From positions 124,001 to 188,000 of the forward strand of contig DAIDGV010000012.1 of assembly GCA_027452205.1 (NCBI GenBank): a stretch of DNA of 64,000 nt, written 5' to 3'. The notes beneath the pieces were generated by a model, which saw only the letters and a list, made by a program, of their open reading frames with translations, had not been told where the DNA came from and ran no database searches. Below, piece after piece: positions 7,866-16,851 of this stretch. A program made the translations under genes and the position numbers. How positions within the stretch are numbered: position 1 is the stretch's first letter; every line of letters begins with the position of its first letter. This DNA comes from a candidate division FCPU426 bacterium (lineage in GTDB: Bacteria; Oederibacteriota; Muellerivitia; Muellerivitales; Muellerivitaceae).

Positions 7866-8222
7866 CTATTTGAGGTAATGCCTCAAAAGTTCCGGCAGTT
7901 GATCGCGAAAGGCCGCTTTGGGCATCACCTTGTCCGCGCCCAACTCCTTGGCGTCCTGCATCAGGTCCGCCCGGATGGAACTGCCGAAAACGATCAAGGG
8001 GATATTCCGTGTGTGCGGGTCTTGCTTGAGCTTTTCGACCCAAGTCGGGCCATCCAAAAAAGGAACGGCGATATCCAGCAGGATGAATTTGGGGATCTCT
8101 TCGTCAAAGCCCTGAACCAACGATCCCTCGGTATGGAAACAACGGCAAAAAGACCCCTCCGCCTTAGCGGCCCTTTCGATCAACTCCATGAAAGTAGGGT
8201 CGTCAACGACCGCGAAGATCAT
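7866..8222 (-). CDS. Single-domain response regulator (CheY-like receiver)
   Basis: 118 residues making one receiver domain: acidic pair Asp7/Asp8, phospho-acceptor Asp50 (FILLDIA), the Ser/Thr position in FGSS and the conserved Lys in VMPKAAF. There is no output domain. Its ATG shares a base with the stop codon of polA (TAATG), so translation is probably coupled to polA, an unexpected partner. No kinase is adjacent. The cognate kinase and output are unknown. Confidence 0.82.
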   Translation of the reverse strand: MIFAVVDDPTFMELIERAAKAEGSFCRCFHTEGSLVQGFDEEIPKFILLDIAVPFLDGPTWVEKLKQDPHTRNIPLIVFGSSIRADLMQDAKELGADKVMPKAAFRDQLPELLRHYLK

Positions 8223-11023
8223 TAGTGGGCTTCCAGCCAGCTCTTCCCCACGCCCACGTCCACCCGCAAGGGCACCTTGAGCTTCATGGCGTTCTCCATC
8301 TCATGAACGATGATCTTCTTGGCCGCCTCCACCTCATCCTTGGGCGCCTCGAAGACCAATTCATCATGCACTTGAAGGAGCATGTCGGTCTCCATCTTCT
8401 TGGCCTTGAAGACCTCATGCAGCCGGACCATGGCGACCTTGATCAGGTCCGCGGCGGAGCCCTGGATGGGCGTATTGACCGCCATGTGCTCACCGTTGAT
8501 CTTGAGCCCGATATTGGTGGAGTTGATCTCCGGGATCAGGCGTTTGCGGCCCAGGATGGTCGAGACATAGCCCTGCTTTCGGGCCAGTTCGACCTGCTCG
8601 GTGGTGAATTCCTTGATCCCCGGGTATTTGGCGAAATAGTCCTCGATGAATTTTTTGGCTTCCTGCATGGAAACACCGTTCTCCCGGGCCAGACGCTGCG
8701 GGCCCATGCCGTAGATGACGCCGAAATTGATGGTCTTGGCCTGGGAGCGCTGGGCGGAAGTGACCTTGTCCATCGGCACACCGAAAATGAGCGACGCCGT
8801 GCGGGCATGCACATCCTCGTCGTGTTTGAAGGTCTCGATAAGATGCGGGTCGCCCGTCAGGTGGGCCAGCACCCGCAACTCGATCTGCGAATAGTCCGCC
8901 GAGATAAGGACATGTTTGCCGTCCTTGGGCACGAAGGCGCCCCGGATGCGGCGGCCGAATTCGGACCGAATGGGGATATTTTGGAGGTTCGGGTCGTTCG
9001 AGGATAAACGCCCCGTGGCCGCCACCGCCTGGCTGTAGGAGGTGTGGATCCGCTTATCGAGGGGATGCACCAGTTCGGGCAGCACGTCCAGGTAAGTATT
9101 CTTCAGTTTCGAGAGCATCCGGTAATCCAGCACCATATCGGCAATGGGCACGCCCTTGAGGGCTTCCAATACGTCCACATCGGTGGCGTAACCCGTTTTG
9201 GTCTTTTTGACCCGGAACCCGCTCTCTTTTTGGACCTGCAACTTCTCGAAGAGGATCTTTCCTAATTGCTGGGGCGAACCGATGGTGAACTCTTCACCGG
9301 CTTCCTTGAATATCTTTTTCGTCAGCTTTTTGAGCTCATCTTCCGCTTCCTTGGAGAGTTGGTTGAGCAGTTTGACATCGACCGAGATGCCCTTACGTTC
9401 CATGGCGGCCAGGACCAGCACCAGGGGCAATTCCACTTCCTCATAAAGTTTGGTCAACCCTTCCTTCTTGATCCGGGGAGCGAAAAGTTCGTGGATGCGG
9501 TAGGTATAATCCGCGTCCTCACAGGCATATTGGGTGATGTCTTCCAAGGGAACGAAATCCATGGTGATCTGCTTTTTGCCGCTGCCGATAAGAGCTTCCG
9601 TGGGGATCTTGGTGTAATTGAAATATTTCAGGGACATGGCGTCCAGATTGTGCTGGCGGCTGGAAGAATCGAGCAGGTAACTTTCCAGCATCGTGTCAAA
9701 GGCCAGGCCTTGCACCTCGATGCCATGGGTCTTGAATACTTCCCAATCATATTTGCTGTTCTGGCCGCCCTTGGGGATCTTGGGATTCTCCAGGAAGGGT
9801 TTGAGCAGCTTGATGATCTTGTCCTTGGATAATTGCTGGTTGAACGGGATATAGACCGCTTCCTCTTTTTTCCAGCAGATCGAAACGCCGACGATCTCCA
9901 CCGACAAGGGATCCAACCCCGTCGTTTCGGTGTCCACCGTGATCCAATCGGCCTTCGAGGCCGCCGCCAGGGCTTTTTCGATCTCTTCCACCGTCAAAAG
10001 ATGCCGGTATTTTTCGGAAACGATACGGACCTTATATTCGACCGGGACTGGTTTTTCAGCCTTCTCTTTTTTGGCGGTTTTTTCTTTTTTACCCTTTTTG
10101 CCGCCCTCTTCCTGGTTCTCGAGCGCGAAAGGAACTTCCCCGAACTTCTCGGCGTATTCCTCGACCCGGTTCACCGACCGATTGAATTCCAATTCTTTGA
10201 AGAGCTCGCGCAGATCACCCATGTCCGGTTTTTGGACGACCAAGTCCGCCGCTTTTTCTTTCAGCGGCACTTCACAGTGGATGGTGACCAATTCCTTGGA
10301 AAGGTCCGCGAGCTTCTTGTTCTTTTCGAGGGTTTCTTTCAGCTTGGGTTTCTCGATCTTGTCGACATTCTTGAAGAGCTTTTCGAAGGATCCGTATTCT
10401 TGGATGAGGCTGGTAGCGGTCTTTTCGCCGATGCCCGGCACCCCCGGTACGTTGTCCGAAGCGTCGCCCATCAGGGCCAGCACATCGATGACCTGCTCCG
10501 GTTTGACTCCGAACTTTTCCATCACATCCTTCTCATCCGCCATGGACCAGTCATTGGGCCATTTGGGTTTGAACATCCAGACCCCGGGCCCGATGAGCTG
10601 CATGAAATCCTTGTCCCCGGACACGATGACCGAATCGATCTTCTCTTTTTTGGCTTTTTCAACCATGGTGCCGATGATATCGTCGGCCTCGAACCCCGGT
10701 TTGACCAGTATGGGAATGCCCAAGGCCTTGATCATGCGGTAGATATAGGGAAAGGATTTTCCCAGGTCTTCGGGCATCTCTTCCCGGTTGGCTTTGTATT
10801 CTTTGTACATCTTGTGGCGGAAAGTGGGTTCTTTGGAATCGAAGACCACCGCGAAATAGTCGGGGTTCTGTTTTTTGAGGATCATCATGAGCGTGTCCAA
10901 GAAGCCGAACATCGCCGAGGTATTGAGCCCCTGGGTGGTCATCCGGGGATTTTTGATGAAGGCAAAATAGGAACGGTATGCCACCGCCGCGCCATCGAGA
11001 AGGTACAACCGGGGTTTAGCCAT
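8222..11023 (-). CDS. polA: DNA polymerase I
   Basis: 933 residues, full length, AAGGTGG before ATG. Three domains are visible: an N-terminal 5'-3' exonuclease (1 to about 290, with SGDKDFMQL and the helix-hairpin-helix VPGVPGIGEKTA); a 3'-5' proofreading exonuclease (about 340-520) that keeps its catalytic acids in VDTETTGLD and CEDADYTY; and the polymerase domain with motif A DYSQIELR, motif B RSQAKTINFGVIYG and motif C VHDELVFEA (about 884-894). A Lys/Glu-rich linker (KKGKKEKTAKKEKAEK, about 310-325) separates the first two. Functions in Okazaki fragment maturation and repair. Many deep bacterial lineages have lost proofreading, so its retention is informative. Confidence 0.97.
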   Translation of the reverse strand: MAKPRLYLLDGAAVAYRSYFAFIKNPRMTTQGLNTSAMFGFLDTLMMILKKQNPDYFAVVFDSKEPTFRHKMYKEYKANREEMPEDLGKSFPYIYRMIKALGIPILVKPGFEADDIIGTMVEKAKKEKIDSVIVSGDKDFMQLIGPGVWMFKPKWPNDWSMADEKDVMEKFGVKPEQVIDVLALMGDASDNVPGVPGIGEKTATSLIQEYGSFEKLFKNVDKIEKPKLKETLEKNKKLADLSKELVTIHCEVPLKEKAADLVVQKPDMGDLRELFKELEFNRSVNRVEEYAEKFGEVPFALENQEEGGKKGKKEKTAKKEKAEKPVPVEYKVRIVSEKYRHLLTVEEIEKALAAASKADWITVDTETTGLDPLSVEIVGVSICWKKEEAVYIPFNQQLSKDKIIKLLKPFLENPKIPKGGQNSKYDWEVFKTHGIEVQGLAFDTMLESYLLDSSSRQHNLDAMSLKYFNYTKIPTEALIGSGKKQITMDFVPLEDITQYACEDADYTYRIHELFAPRIKKEGLTKLYEEVELPLVLVLAAMERKGISVDVKLLNQLSKEAEDELKKLTKKIFKEAGEEFTIGSPQQLGKILFEKLQVQKESGFRVKKTKTGYATDVDVLEALKGVPIADMVLDYRMLSKLKNTYLDVLPELVHPLDKRIHTSYSQAVAATGRLSSNDPNLQNIPIRSEFGRRIRGAFVPKDGKHVLISADYSQIELRVLAHLTGDPHLIETFKHDEDVHARTASLIFGVPMDKVTSAQRSQAKTINFGVIYGMGPQRLARENGVSMQEAKKFIEDYFAKYPGIKEFTTEQVELARKQGYVSTILGRKRLIPEINSTNIGLKINGEHMAVNTPIQGSAADLIKVAMVRLHEVFKAKKMETDMLLQVHDELVFEAPKDEVEAAKKIIVHEMENAMKLKVPLRVDVGVGKSWLEAH

Positions 11024-11079
11024 GGGCCACCTTAATAGGGATTGATGCCACGCAGTCTAGCAGACAGGACCGTAAAATA

Positions 11080-11114
11080 AAAAAGCCGCTTATCCCGGAG
11101 GATAAACGGCTTTT
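11080..11114 (-). terminator. Rho-independent terminator upstream of polA
   Basis: Minus-strand hairpin AAGCCGTTTATCC / GGGATAAGCGGCTT followed by TTTTTTATTTT. It lies between the small gene at 11147 and polA, so it separates the two transcripts. Confidence 0.85.
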
Positions 11115-11146
11115 CGTCCGAAAATCGAGACTACCCAAGGCGAAAG

Positions 11147-11434
11147 TTAGGACTGGATCCCGTACTTAGCCTTGGCTTCGGCGGACATGTTCTCGATGTC
11201 TTCCATCAAGAGCTTGGCCTTCAAGCCGCCCTTGGCTTTGCTGAGCTCGGTGGCGAAAATCGGTTTTAGTCGGGCGCGCAAAATATCGGAGACTTTGCGT
11301 GGCGCGTAAATATAAATATCGACGCCGTCGTCCTTGTAGTTGGAAAAATCGTTCCGAATGACCGCTTGGGGAGCCAATCGGGCTACTTCGCTTTCCATTT
11401 TTTTGGCGAGGATTTCCGCGGGAGTAATAGGCAC
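11147..11434 (-). CDS. Unrecognised small alpha/beta protein
   Basis: 95 residues starting at GTG 11434 with AAGGAG six bases upstream. The central part DGVDIYIYAPRKVSDILRAR alternates beta and alpha and is followed by a Lys-rich helix; the end (EDIENMSAEAKAKYG) is acidic. No signal peptide, membrane segment or cysteine. I do not recognise the family. It lies 78 bases downstream of parB on the same strand and ends in a terminator, so it may be the last gene of the parAB transcript. The strong ribosome site argues that it is real. Confidence 0.7.
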   Translation of the reverse strand: MPITPAEILAKKMESEVARLAPQAVIRNDFSNYKDDGVDIYIYAPRKVSDILRARLKPIFATELSKAKGGLKAKLLMEDIENMSAEAKAKYGIQS

Positions 11435-11512
11435 TGGACGCTCCTTGATGTGATATCCGTTGAACTACGCTGTTAAAAAGCGAAATTCAATTTATCACAA
11501 CCCAGTTTCTTG

Positions 11513-12373
11513 TCAACGATACCCGGCTTTGCGGAACAGGTTCAGGATGCGGTCCAGATCGTCCAGCGAGTAATAATCGAAAGAAACGCTTCCACGTTGC
11601 CGGCCTGAGGTGCGCACCGACACTTTAGTGCCCAACCAGTGGCGCAAGCTCTCTTCTAATTTCAAGATGTTGGGATCTTTGCCCTTGGATGAGTTTTTTG
11701 TCTTTTTCGTGGGACCTTTTTGATCCTGCAGCCATTTTTCTACTTCGCGCACCGAGAAACCCTCGCGAACGATCTTGTCGGCCCATTTGTGCTGTTCCAG
11801 GGGATTGGTCAGCGCCGCCAGGACCTTGGCGTGACCCGCGGTCAATTTGCCCGACGCGACCAGCGCCTTTACTTCCGGCGTCAGGCGCAACAAACGCAAA
11901 GCGTTGGCAACCGTGGCGCGGTCCTTGCCCACTTTCAGGGCGATCTGTTCTTGGGTCATGTTGAATTCTTCTTGAAGGCGCTGGTAGCCTTCCGCTTCTT
12001 CCAGCGGAGAGAGGTCCGCACGCTGTAAGTTCTCGATCAAAGCCAGTTCCAGGGCTTCCACATCCGAGGCTTGCACCTCGATGGCCGGAACGGTCAAGAG
12101 TCCCAATTTTTGGGACGCGCGGTAACGGCGTTCCCCGGCGATGATCTCCCAGATATCCCCGCGCTTGCGCACCATGATCGGTTGCAGCACGCCCTTTTCC
12201 TTGATGGATTGGGTCAGTTCCTGCAGGTCTTCCGGGTGGAAAGTTTTCCGGGGTTGGAAAGGGTTCGGTTTGATCTTGGAAAGGGGGATCTGCTGGGCCG
12301 CTCCTTTTTTTTCATCCACGGCTTTCTTGGGGATGAGGGCTTCCAAGCCCCGCCCGAGCGCTTTTTTAGTCAT
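11513..12373 (-). CDS. parB: Chromosome partitioning protein ParB
   Basis: 286 residues with the usual three parts: an N-terminal CTP-binding domain with GERRYRAS (80-87) and NPFQPRK (37-43), a central helix-turn-helix (about 140-165, MTQEQIALKVGKDRATVANA) that reads parS sites, and a C-terminal dimerisation domain after a basic linker of about 30 residues. N-terminal GRGLEALIP is the classic ParA-contact segment. Its start overlaps the end of parA by eight bases. I found no TGTTTCACGTGAAACA-like parS in the window. Confidence 0.95.
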   Translation of the reverse strand: MTKKALGRGLEALIPKKAVDEKKGAAQQIPLSKIKPNPFQPRKTFHPEDLQELTQSIKEKGVLQPIMVRKRGDIWEIIAGERRYRASQKLGLLTVPAIEVQASDVEALELALIENLQRADLSPLEEAEGYQRLQEEFNMTQEQIALKVGKDRATVANALRLLRLTPEVKALVASGKLTAGHAKVLAALTNPLEQHKWADKIVREGFSVREVEKWLQDQKGPTKKTKNSSKGKDPNILKLEESLRHWLGTKVSVRTSGRQRGSVSFDYYSLDDLDRILNLFRKAGYR

Positions 12374-13127
12374 GATGGATCAGCTCCTTCGCGAGATTGA
12401 GATAAGCTTGGGCTCCATGGGAGCGGATGTCGTAAAGAATGATCGGCTTCCCGTAGGACGGCGATTCGGACAACTGCACGTTCCGCGGGATGACCGTTTG
12501 ATAGACCTTGTCGCCGAAGAACTTACGGACTTCCTCGGCCACTTGCGACGCCAGCCGGGTGCGGCCGTCATACATGGTCAAAAGGGCCCCTTCGATCTCC
12601 AACTGTGGATTGAAGCTCTCCCGGACCCTCTCGATCGTGTCCATCAAGGAACTGAGCCCTTCCAAGGCATAATATTCACTTTGCACCGGAATGAGCACCG
12701 AATCCGCCGCGGTCAGGGCATTGAGGGTCAAGAACCCCAAAGAGGGCGGGCAATCGATGAGGATGTAATCGAAATGGGGCTTCAAGGTCAGGAGGGCGTC
12801 TTTTAAGCGGTTCTCCCGGTTCTCCAGGCTGACCAGTTCCACCTCGGCGCCGATCAGGTTCCCGTTGGAGGGAACGCAAAAAAGATTGGGTAATTCGGTC
12901 TCTTTCATGGCCTCGTCGATGGTGGCCTCGGCCATGAGCACGTGATAGGAGGTGACCTCGCATTCGTTCTTGTTGATGCCCACCCCGCTGGTGGCGTTGC
13001 CCTGGGGGTCCATGTCGATGAGAAGGGTCTTTTTTTCCGCGGCGGCCAAACAAGCGGACAAGTTGACCGTGGTCGTGGTCTTACCCACGCCGCCCTTTTG
13101 ATTGGTCACGCAGATGATACGGGCCAT
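12366..13127 (-). CDS. parA: Chromosome partitioning ATPase ParA (Soj)
   Basis: 253 residues; a deviant Walker A motif KGGVGKTT at 11-18, switch I LLIDMDPQGN, and Walker B YILIDCPPSLG. Length and lack of an N-terminal DNA-binding extension match chromosomal Soj-type ParA, which moves ParB-parS complexes along the nucleoid. The gene follows a UPF0104 membrane protein by six bases and precedes parB with an overlap. The rRNA methyltransferase genes (rsmG/mnmG) that usually accompany parAB near the origin are absent. Confidence 0.95.
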   Translation of the reverse strand: MARIICVTNQKGGVGKTTTTVNLSACLAAAEKKTLLIDMDPQGNATSGVGINKNECEVTSYHVLMAEATIDEAMKETELPNLFCVPSNGNLIGAEVELVSLENRENRLKDALLTLKPHFDYILIDCPPSLGFLTLNALTAADSVLIPVQSEYYALEGLSSLMDTIERVRESFNPQLEIEGALLTMYDGRTRLASQVAEEVRKFFGDKVYQTVIPRNVQLSESPSYGKPIILYDIRSHGAQAYLNLAKELIHHD

Positions 13128-13133
13128 GTTTTT

Positions 13134-14132
13134 TTACTTTTTCCGGGTCTTGCGGCGGGTAGCGGCCTTAACGGGGGCTTTTTCCTTTTTGAAGAGGAAG
13201 CTCAATTCGATCGGCTTCAAGTAAAAACAGGCGAGACCGATACCGCTAAAAACAATGATGCCGACGAAGAAAAAGAGCATGGAATAGGCCTCCGCTTGAT
13301 CTTGAAGGCCGATTAATTTGAACAAGATATAAATGGCCCCGTCCCGGGTTCCCATCCCGAGGAAACTCAGGAGGGAGACAATGTTGGCAACGGCCACCGC
13401 AAAAGCGTTGTAAAAGAAACTGACTGGAATGCTTAGTGAACGGGCAAAACAGTAACAACCCGTAAAGAACGAGACATAGGAAAGAAAGGTCAGGAAGATT
13501 GGATAAAGGATGGCGGGTTTGTAAAAATCCTCCATTCCCCGGTGGAAATCATCGAAGATTTTGTCCGTCTTTTCCTTGTGGTCTTGTTTCATCAAACGTT
13601 GGAAGACGGCCTTGAGCAGGACGCCGCCGATCTTTTGATTGAAGGCCAGAAGGGTCACCAAGATCAAGAAGACAAAGAAAGCCTTAACCGCGTTGATGAG
13701 ATTGGCGTCCAGTGGCATGGGATAGGCCAGGATGCCGATACAACCCAGTAATAGAAGGCTGTAAAGATCGAAAACCCGGTCCACTAAGGTGGACGACATG
13801 CTCTTGCCCAGGGAAAATTTCAGGTCTTTTTGCAGATAGAGAACCTTGGCGAAATCGCCGGCCCGGCCCGGGGTGAAGTTTCCCATCATGAGGGTGGACA
13901 TGTAGATGAGGAAACAATTCCATACCGAATAGGTGGCGCCCTGCATCTTCAGCAAATAGCTCCAGCGGATGCCCTTGATATAGATCATCAAAAGAAGGAA
14001 GGCCAACCCTGCGATACAATAAATCGGGTCCGTACCGCGCAAATAATCCCAGGTCTTGCTCCAATCCACCTTGAAAAGCAAAGGGATGAAGCAAAGGACC
14101 GCCAAAAGGACCGGGAAAATGCGTTTGAACAT
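13134..14132 (-). CDS. UPF0104 / lysylphosphatidylglycerol synthase TM-type membrane protein
   Basis: 332 residues with about eight membrane segments. The signature blocks GNFTPGRAGDFAKVLYL (84-100) and LVDRVFDLYSLL mark the UPF0104/MprF-like flippase superfamily (YbhN, AglD). Members are linked to lipid or polyprenyl-glycolipid translocation or modification. It lacks the C-terminal aminoacyl-transferase of MprF. The last 18 residues (EKAPVKAATRRKTRKK) are basic. It follows a radical SAM and a GT2 gene, which suggests a role in making or flipping a glycolipid. Confidence 0.82.
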   Translation of the reverse strand: MFKRIFPVLLAVLCFIPLLFKVDWSKTWDYLRGTDPIYCIAGLAFLLLMIYIKGIRWSYLLKMQGATYSVWNCFLIYMSTLMMGNFTPGRAGDFAKVLYLQKDLKFSLGKSMSSTLVDRVFDLYSLLLLGCIGILAYPMPLDANLINAVKAFFVFLILVTLLAFNQKIGGVLLKAVFQRLMKQDHKEKTDKIFDDFHRGMEDFYKPAILYPIFLTFLSYVSFFTGCYCFARSLSIPVSFFYNAFAVAVANIVSLLSFLGMGTRDGAIYILFKLIGLQDQAEAYSMLFFFVGIIVFSGIGLACFYLKPIELSFLFKKEKAPVKAATRRKTRKK

Positions 14133-14174
14133 GAAAAAGATTTCCTTAAAAAATTGACCGACGAAGGACCCGCA

Positions 14175-15593
14175 TTATATCCGAAACATCCTCAGGCCCG
14201 CCTTGGCTTTTCGGTAAAAATCCAAGGGCGTGTGGGTAAAGGTGACGTTTTTCATGACGATTTTGGGCCGTAAATAGAATGATTTATAAGCGTACTTGAG
14301 CAGTTCGATCAGCTCATCCCGCTTCATATGCTCTTCCCACAACTTGGGTTTGAAATCCGGCGTGGGGTTCTTGGCGAACTCCGCCCAGTAATCGTTGTCA
14401 TACATCCCCTCTTCGAGGGCTTTGTAATAAATGGCCGTCGCCGGGAAAGGCGTCAGCACCGAGAAGTGGACGAAATCCGGGTCCAGTTCTTTGGCGAACT
14501 CGATCGTCTTGAGGGCCATTTCCCGGGTCTCGCCGGGATTGCCGATCATGAAATAAGCCAGGGTCTTCATGCCATGCTTGCGGGTCGCCTTGAAGATCTT
14601 CCGCACTTGGTTCAGGTCCAGGTCTTTCAAAAGCGTGGCCAGAACTTCCTCGTTGCCGGATTCGACGCCGTAGTGGATACGGTCGCAACCCGCCGAGGCC
14701 AGTTCCGCCAGCATTTCCTCGTCCATGCGGTCCGCCCGGGCCCGGATGTCGAAGGCGATGTTGAGCTTGCGGCGTTTGATCTCGCCGCAGATCTCGAAGA
14801 CCCGCTTGCGGTTCACGTTGAAGGTGTCGTCGTAAATGAAGAACTCATGGATGCCCAGCTTTTTGCAGGCTTCCATTTCATTCACCACCGCGTCGGCCGA
14901 ATGGCTGCGGAAACGGCGGCCCATGGTGGGTCGGTCGCAGAAAAGGCAGCGATAGGGACATCCCCGGCTGGTGAACATGGTCGTGATGGGATTGTGCTTG
15001 GCGATCAGGGAATAATATTTATTCACCGGGGTCAGTTCCCGGGCGGGATAAGGCAGCGAGTCCAGGTCCTCGATTGGCGGTGCCGGCGGATTGTCCTTGA
15101 TCTGCCCCGTGGTCTTGTCGCGGTAGGCCAGACCGAAGACCTTGTCATAGGTCAAATGCCCTTCCAGGGCCGAAAGCAGTTGGGTAAAACCCACTTCCCC
15201 TTCGCCCTTAATGGCGAAATCAACTTCGGGCATGGCTAGGGTTTCCCGGGCGAAAATATGAACGTGGGGCCCGCCCATGACGACTTTACAATTGGGATTC
15301 GCCCGCTTGGCCGCTTGGGCCACCATGCGCGCGTCAATGATGGTGAAGGTCAGGGCTTGGATGCCGACCACGTCCGGGTTGATCTCCCGGATCCGGTCCT
15401 CGACCTCTTCCTGGGTGACCTCTTCGACCTGGCAATCCATCACCAATATTTGGTGGGGCGTCTTGGCCTTGGCGTAACCGGCCACGTACAAAAGCCCGAG
15501 GGGCGGGTTAAAACCGCGTTCTTCATCGACCACCGACGGAATGTTGGTGGTGATCATGTGCTCTGAAGGTGGATTGATCATCAAAACTTTCAT
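14175..15593 (-). CDS. B12-binding radical SAM protein
   Basis: 472 residues. The N-terminal cobalamin-binding-like Rossmann domain (1 to about 140) contains INPDVVGIQALTF and VVMGGPHVH. The radical SAM cluster motif is CPYRCLFC (Cys212, Cys216, Cys219), followed by a TIM-barrel region with FFIYDDTFNV and YGVESGNEEVL, and a C-terminal extension. Such class B enzymes methylate or rearrange unactivated carbons, often in lipid, hopanoid or antibiotic pathways. It lies two bases downstream of a GT2 gene and before a UPF0104 protein, so a lipid or glycolipid substrate is my inference. AGAGG lies upstream of the ATG. Confidence 0.85.
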   Translation of the reverse strand: MKVLMINPPSEHMITTNIPSVVDEERGFNPPLGLLYVAGYAKAKTPHQILVMDCQVEEVTQEEVEDRIREINPDVVGIQALTFTIIDARMVAQAAKRANPNCKVVMGGPHVHIFARETLAMPEVDFAIKGEGEVGFTQLLSALEGHLTYDKVFGLAYRDKTTGQIKDNPPAPPIEDLDSLPYPARELTPVNKYYSLIAKHNPITTMFTSRGCPYRCLFCDRPTMGRRFRSHSADAVVNEMEACKKLGIHEFFIYDDTFNVNRKRVFEICGEIKRRKLNIAFDIRARADRMDEEMLAELASAGCDRIHYGVESGNEEVLATLLKDLDLNQVRKIFKATRKHGMKTLAYFMIGNPGETREMALKTIEFAKELDPDFVHFSVLTPFPATAIYYKALEEGMYDNDYWAEFAKNPTPDFKPKLWEEHMKRDELIELLKYAYKSFYLRPKIVMKNVTFTHTPLDFYRKAKAGLRMFRI

Positions 15594-15595
15594 GG

Positions 15596-16459
15596 TTAAC
15601 GACCTCTTTTGACCAACAAGTCCGCGAGCAAGCCCAAGGCGGCGACCTGAACTCCTGCGACTAAAAGGAATAAAGTGGAACTGGGTAGATCGGACGAACG
15701 GGTGAAGGCATTCACCATCTGTGCAAAAGCTACTAGGAATATGATACCGCTCATAGGGATAAAAATCTTGAGAGGTTTGAAATACATGACCACCCTTAAA
15801 ACCAGGGAAAAGAAGTTAATTGTGTCCTGAATGGGCCGGATCTTGGACTTTCCCACCCGGGCGGCATAATCAATGGGCCGGTATTTCACGATATAACCGT
15901 GGCATTCCAGGGCCAGGGTGATGGTGGTGGTGAACGAGAAGCCATTGGGAAACAGCCCCTCATAGCGCAAAGCGATCTTTTTACTGAAGACCCGCAGGCC
16001 CGAGTTGAGGTCCGGGATCTTTCGGTCCGCCAGATAATTCGCCCATTTGCCCAGCAGCCACTTGGGGAACTTACGCAGGCTGGGAATGACGACCCCCGGT
16101 TTGGTGCGGGCCCCCACCACCATGTCGGCATTCTGGGTCATATGGATGAGGACGGGCAGTTCTTCGACCGGATAGGTGCCATCGGCGTCGGTAATAGCGA
16201 TGAGATCATACTTGGATTGCCGCATGCCGGCCTTGATCGAGGCGCCGTATCCCCGGTTCTCCCCCATGGGAACAACCTTGGCCCCCGCCTGATAGGCCCT
16301 GAGCGCCGTGTGGTCCGTGCTTCCGTCGTCAACGACCAAGACCTCGTGGACGATCTTGGCCCGGGTCAAGACCTGGCGGACATGGCGGACCACTTCCCCC
16401 ACACCGCCTTCTTCGTTATAAGCCGGGATGATGACCGAGACCGCCTCGGTATGCTTCAT
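15596..16459 (-). CDS. GT2 glycosyltransferase, polyprenyl-phosphate type
   Basis: 287 residues from ATG 16459; a longer in-frame start at 16582 would overlap the upstream lipoprotein gene out of frame and is rejected. Domain: GT-A fold with SVIIPAYNEE, VDDGSTD and the metal-binding TDADGTYPVEE; then a C-terminal pair of membrane helices (about 220-240 and 255-278). This is the layout of dolichyl/undecaprenyl-phosphate sugar synthases (DPM1-like, ArnC/GtrB-like). The donor sugar is not deducible. Starts within the last four bases of the lipoprotein gene. Confidence 0.88.
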   Translation of the reverse strand: MKHTEAVSVIIPAYNEEGGVGEVVRHVRQVLTRAKIVHEVLVVDDGSTDHTALRAYQAGAKVVPMGENRGYGASIKAGMRQSKYDLIAITDADGTYPVEELPVLIHMTQNADMVVGARTKPGVVIPSLRKFPKWLLGKWANYLADRKIPDLNSGLRVFSKKIALRYEGLFPNGFSFTTTITLALECHGYIVKYRPIDYAARVGKSKIRPIQDTINFFSLVLRVVMYFKPLKIFIPMSGIIFLVAFAQMVNAFTRSSDLPSSTLFLLVAGVQVAALGLLADLLVKRGR

Positions 16460-16806
16460 TTGAGTTCGACTTTCATTTCGGTGTAACGGGGCTGGGCGGC
16501 GCCTTCGTAATAAGCGACTCGAACGGTGTAAACCCCGGGCTTCACCCAGGGTGAGAAAGGAATGGTCCCCCGGAAATACCACAAACCTTCGTCGGCGCTC
16601 TTGCGGAAGATCAGTTGGGGGCTGCCAAAGGTCTCGACCACGCCGATCACTTTATCCGCGTCCAAAGGCGCGTTGATCTTGGCGGTGGCTGGTTTGCCCC
16701 GGTTGATAGGCAAGGGCTTGATCTGAAGTTCCAAGCTTTGGTCCCGGACGCCGAAAGTGGCGCAACCGGTCAAAAGAACGAGCGACAAGAAGGCCAGGGT
16801 CTTCAT
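16456..16806 (-). CDS. Small lipoprotein with Ig-like beta domain
   Basis: 116 residues. AAAGGACC precedes the ATG; the signal ends in LLTGC (Cys15), a good lipobox. The mature part looks like a single beta-sandwich: conserved pattern GVVETFGSPQLIF, LWYFRGTIPF and a terminal GVYTVRVAYYEG, like a small Ig-fold extracytoplasmic domain. No family is recognised. It overlaps the GT2 start by four bases and so is co-translated with it, which suggests a role in the same envelope pathway. Confidence 0.78.
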   Translation of the reverse strand: MKTLAFLSLVLLTGCATFGVRDQSLELQIKPLPINRGKPATAKINAPLDADKVIGVVETFGSPQLIFRKSADEGLWYFRGTIPFSPWVKPGVYTVRVAYYEGAAQPRYTEMKVELK

Positions 16807-16851
16807 GAAAGGTCCTTTAAAAAGTGAGGGAAAATGGACCGAACGAACGGG

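Noticed and set aside
9833-11035. A 400-residue plus-strand open frame opposite polA, and smaller frames along it
   Set aside because: Antisense shadows of the polA exonuclease region; no ribosome site and no family resemblance.
11513-13127. A parS centromere near parA-parB
   Set aside because: I searched by eye for TGTTTCACGTGAAACA and close variants through the window and found none; the nearest gtttcac string is inside the repeat at 60.1 kb and is not palindromic in the right way.
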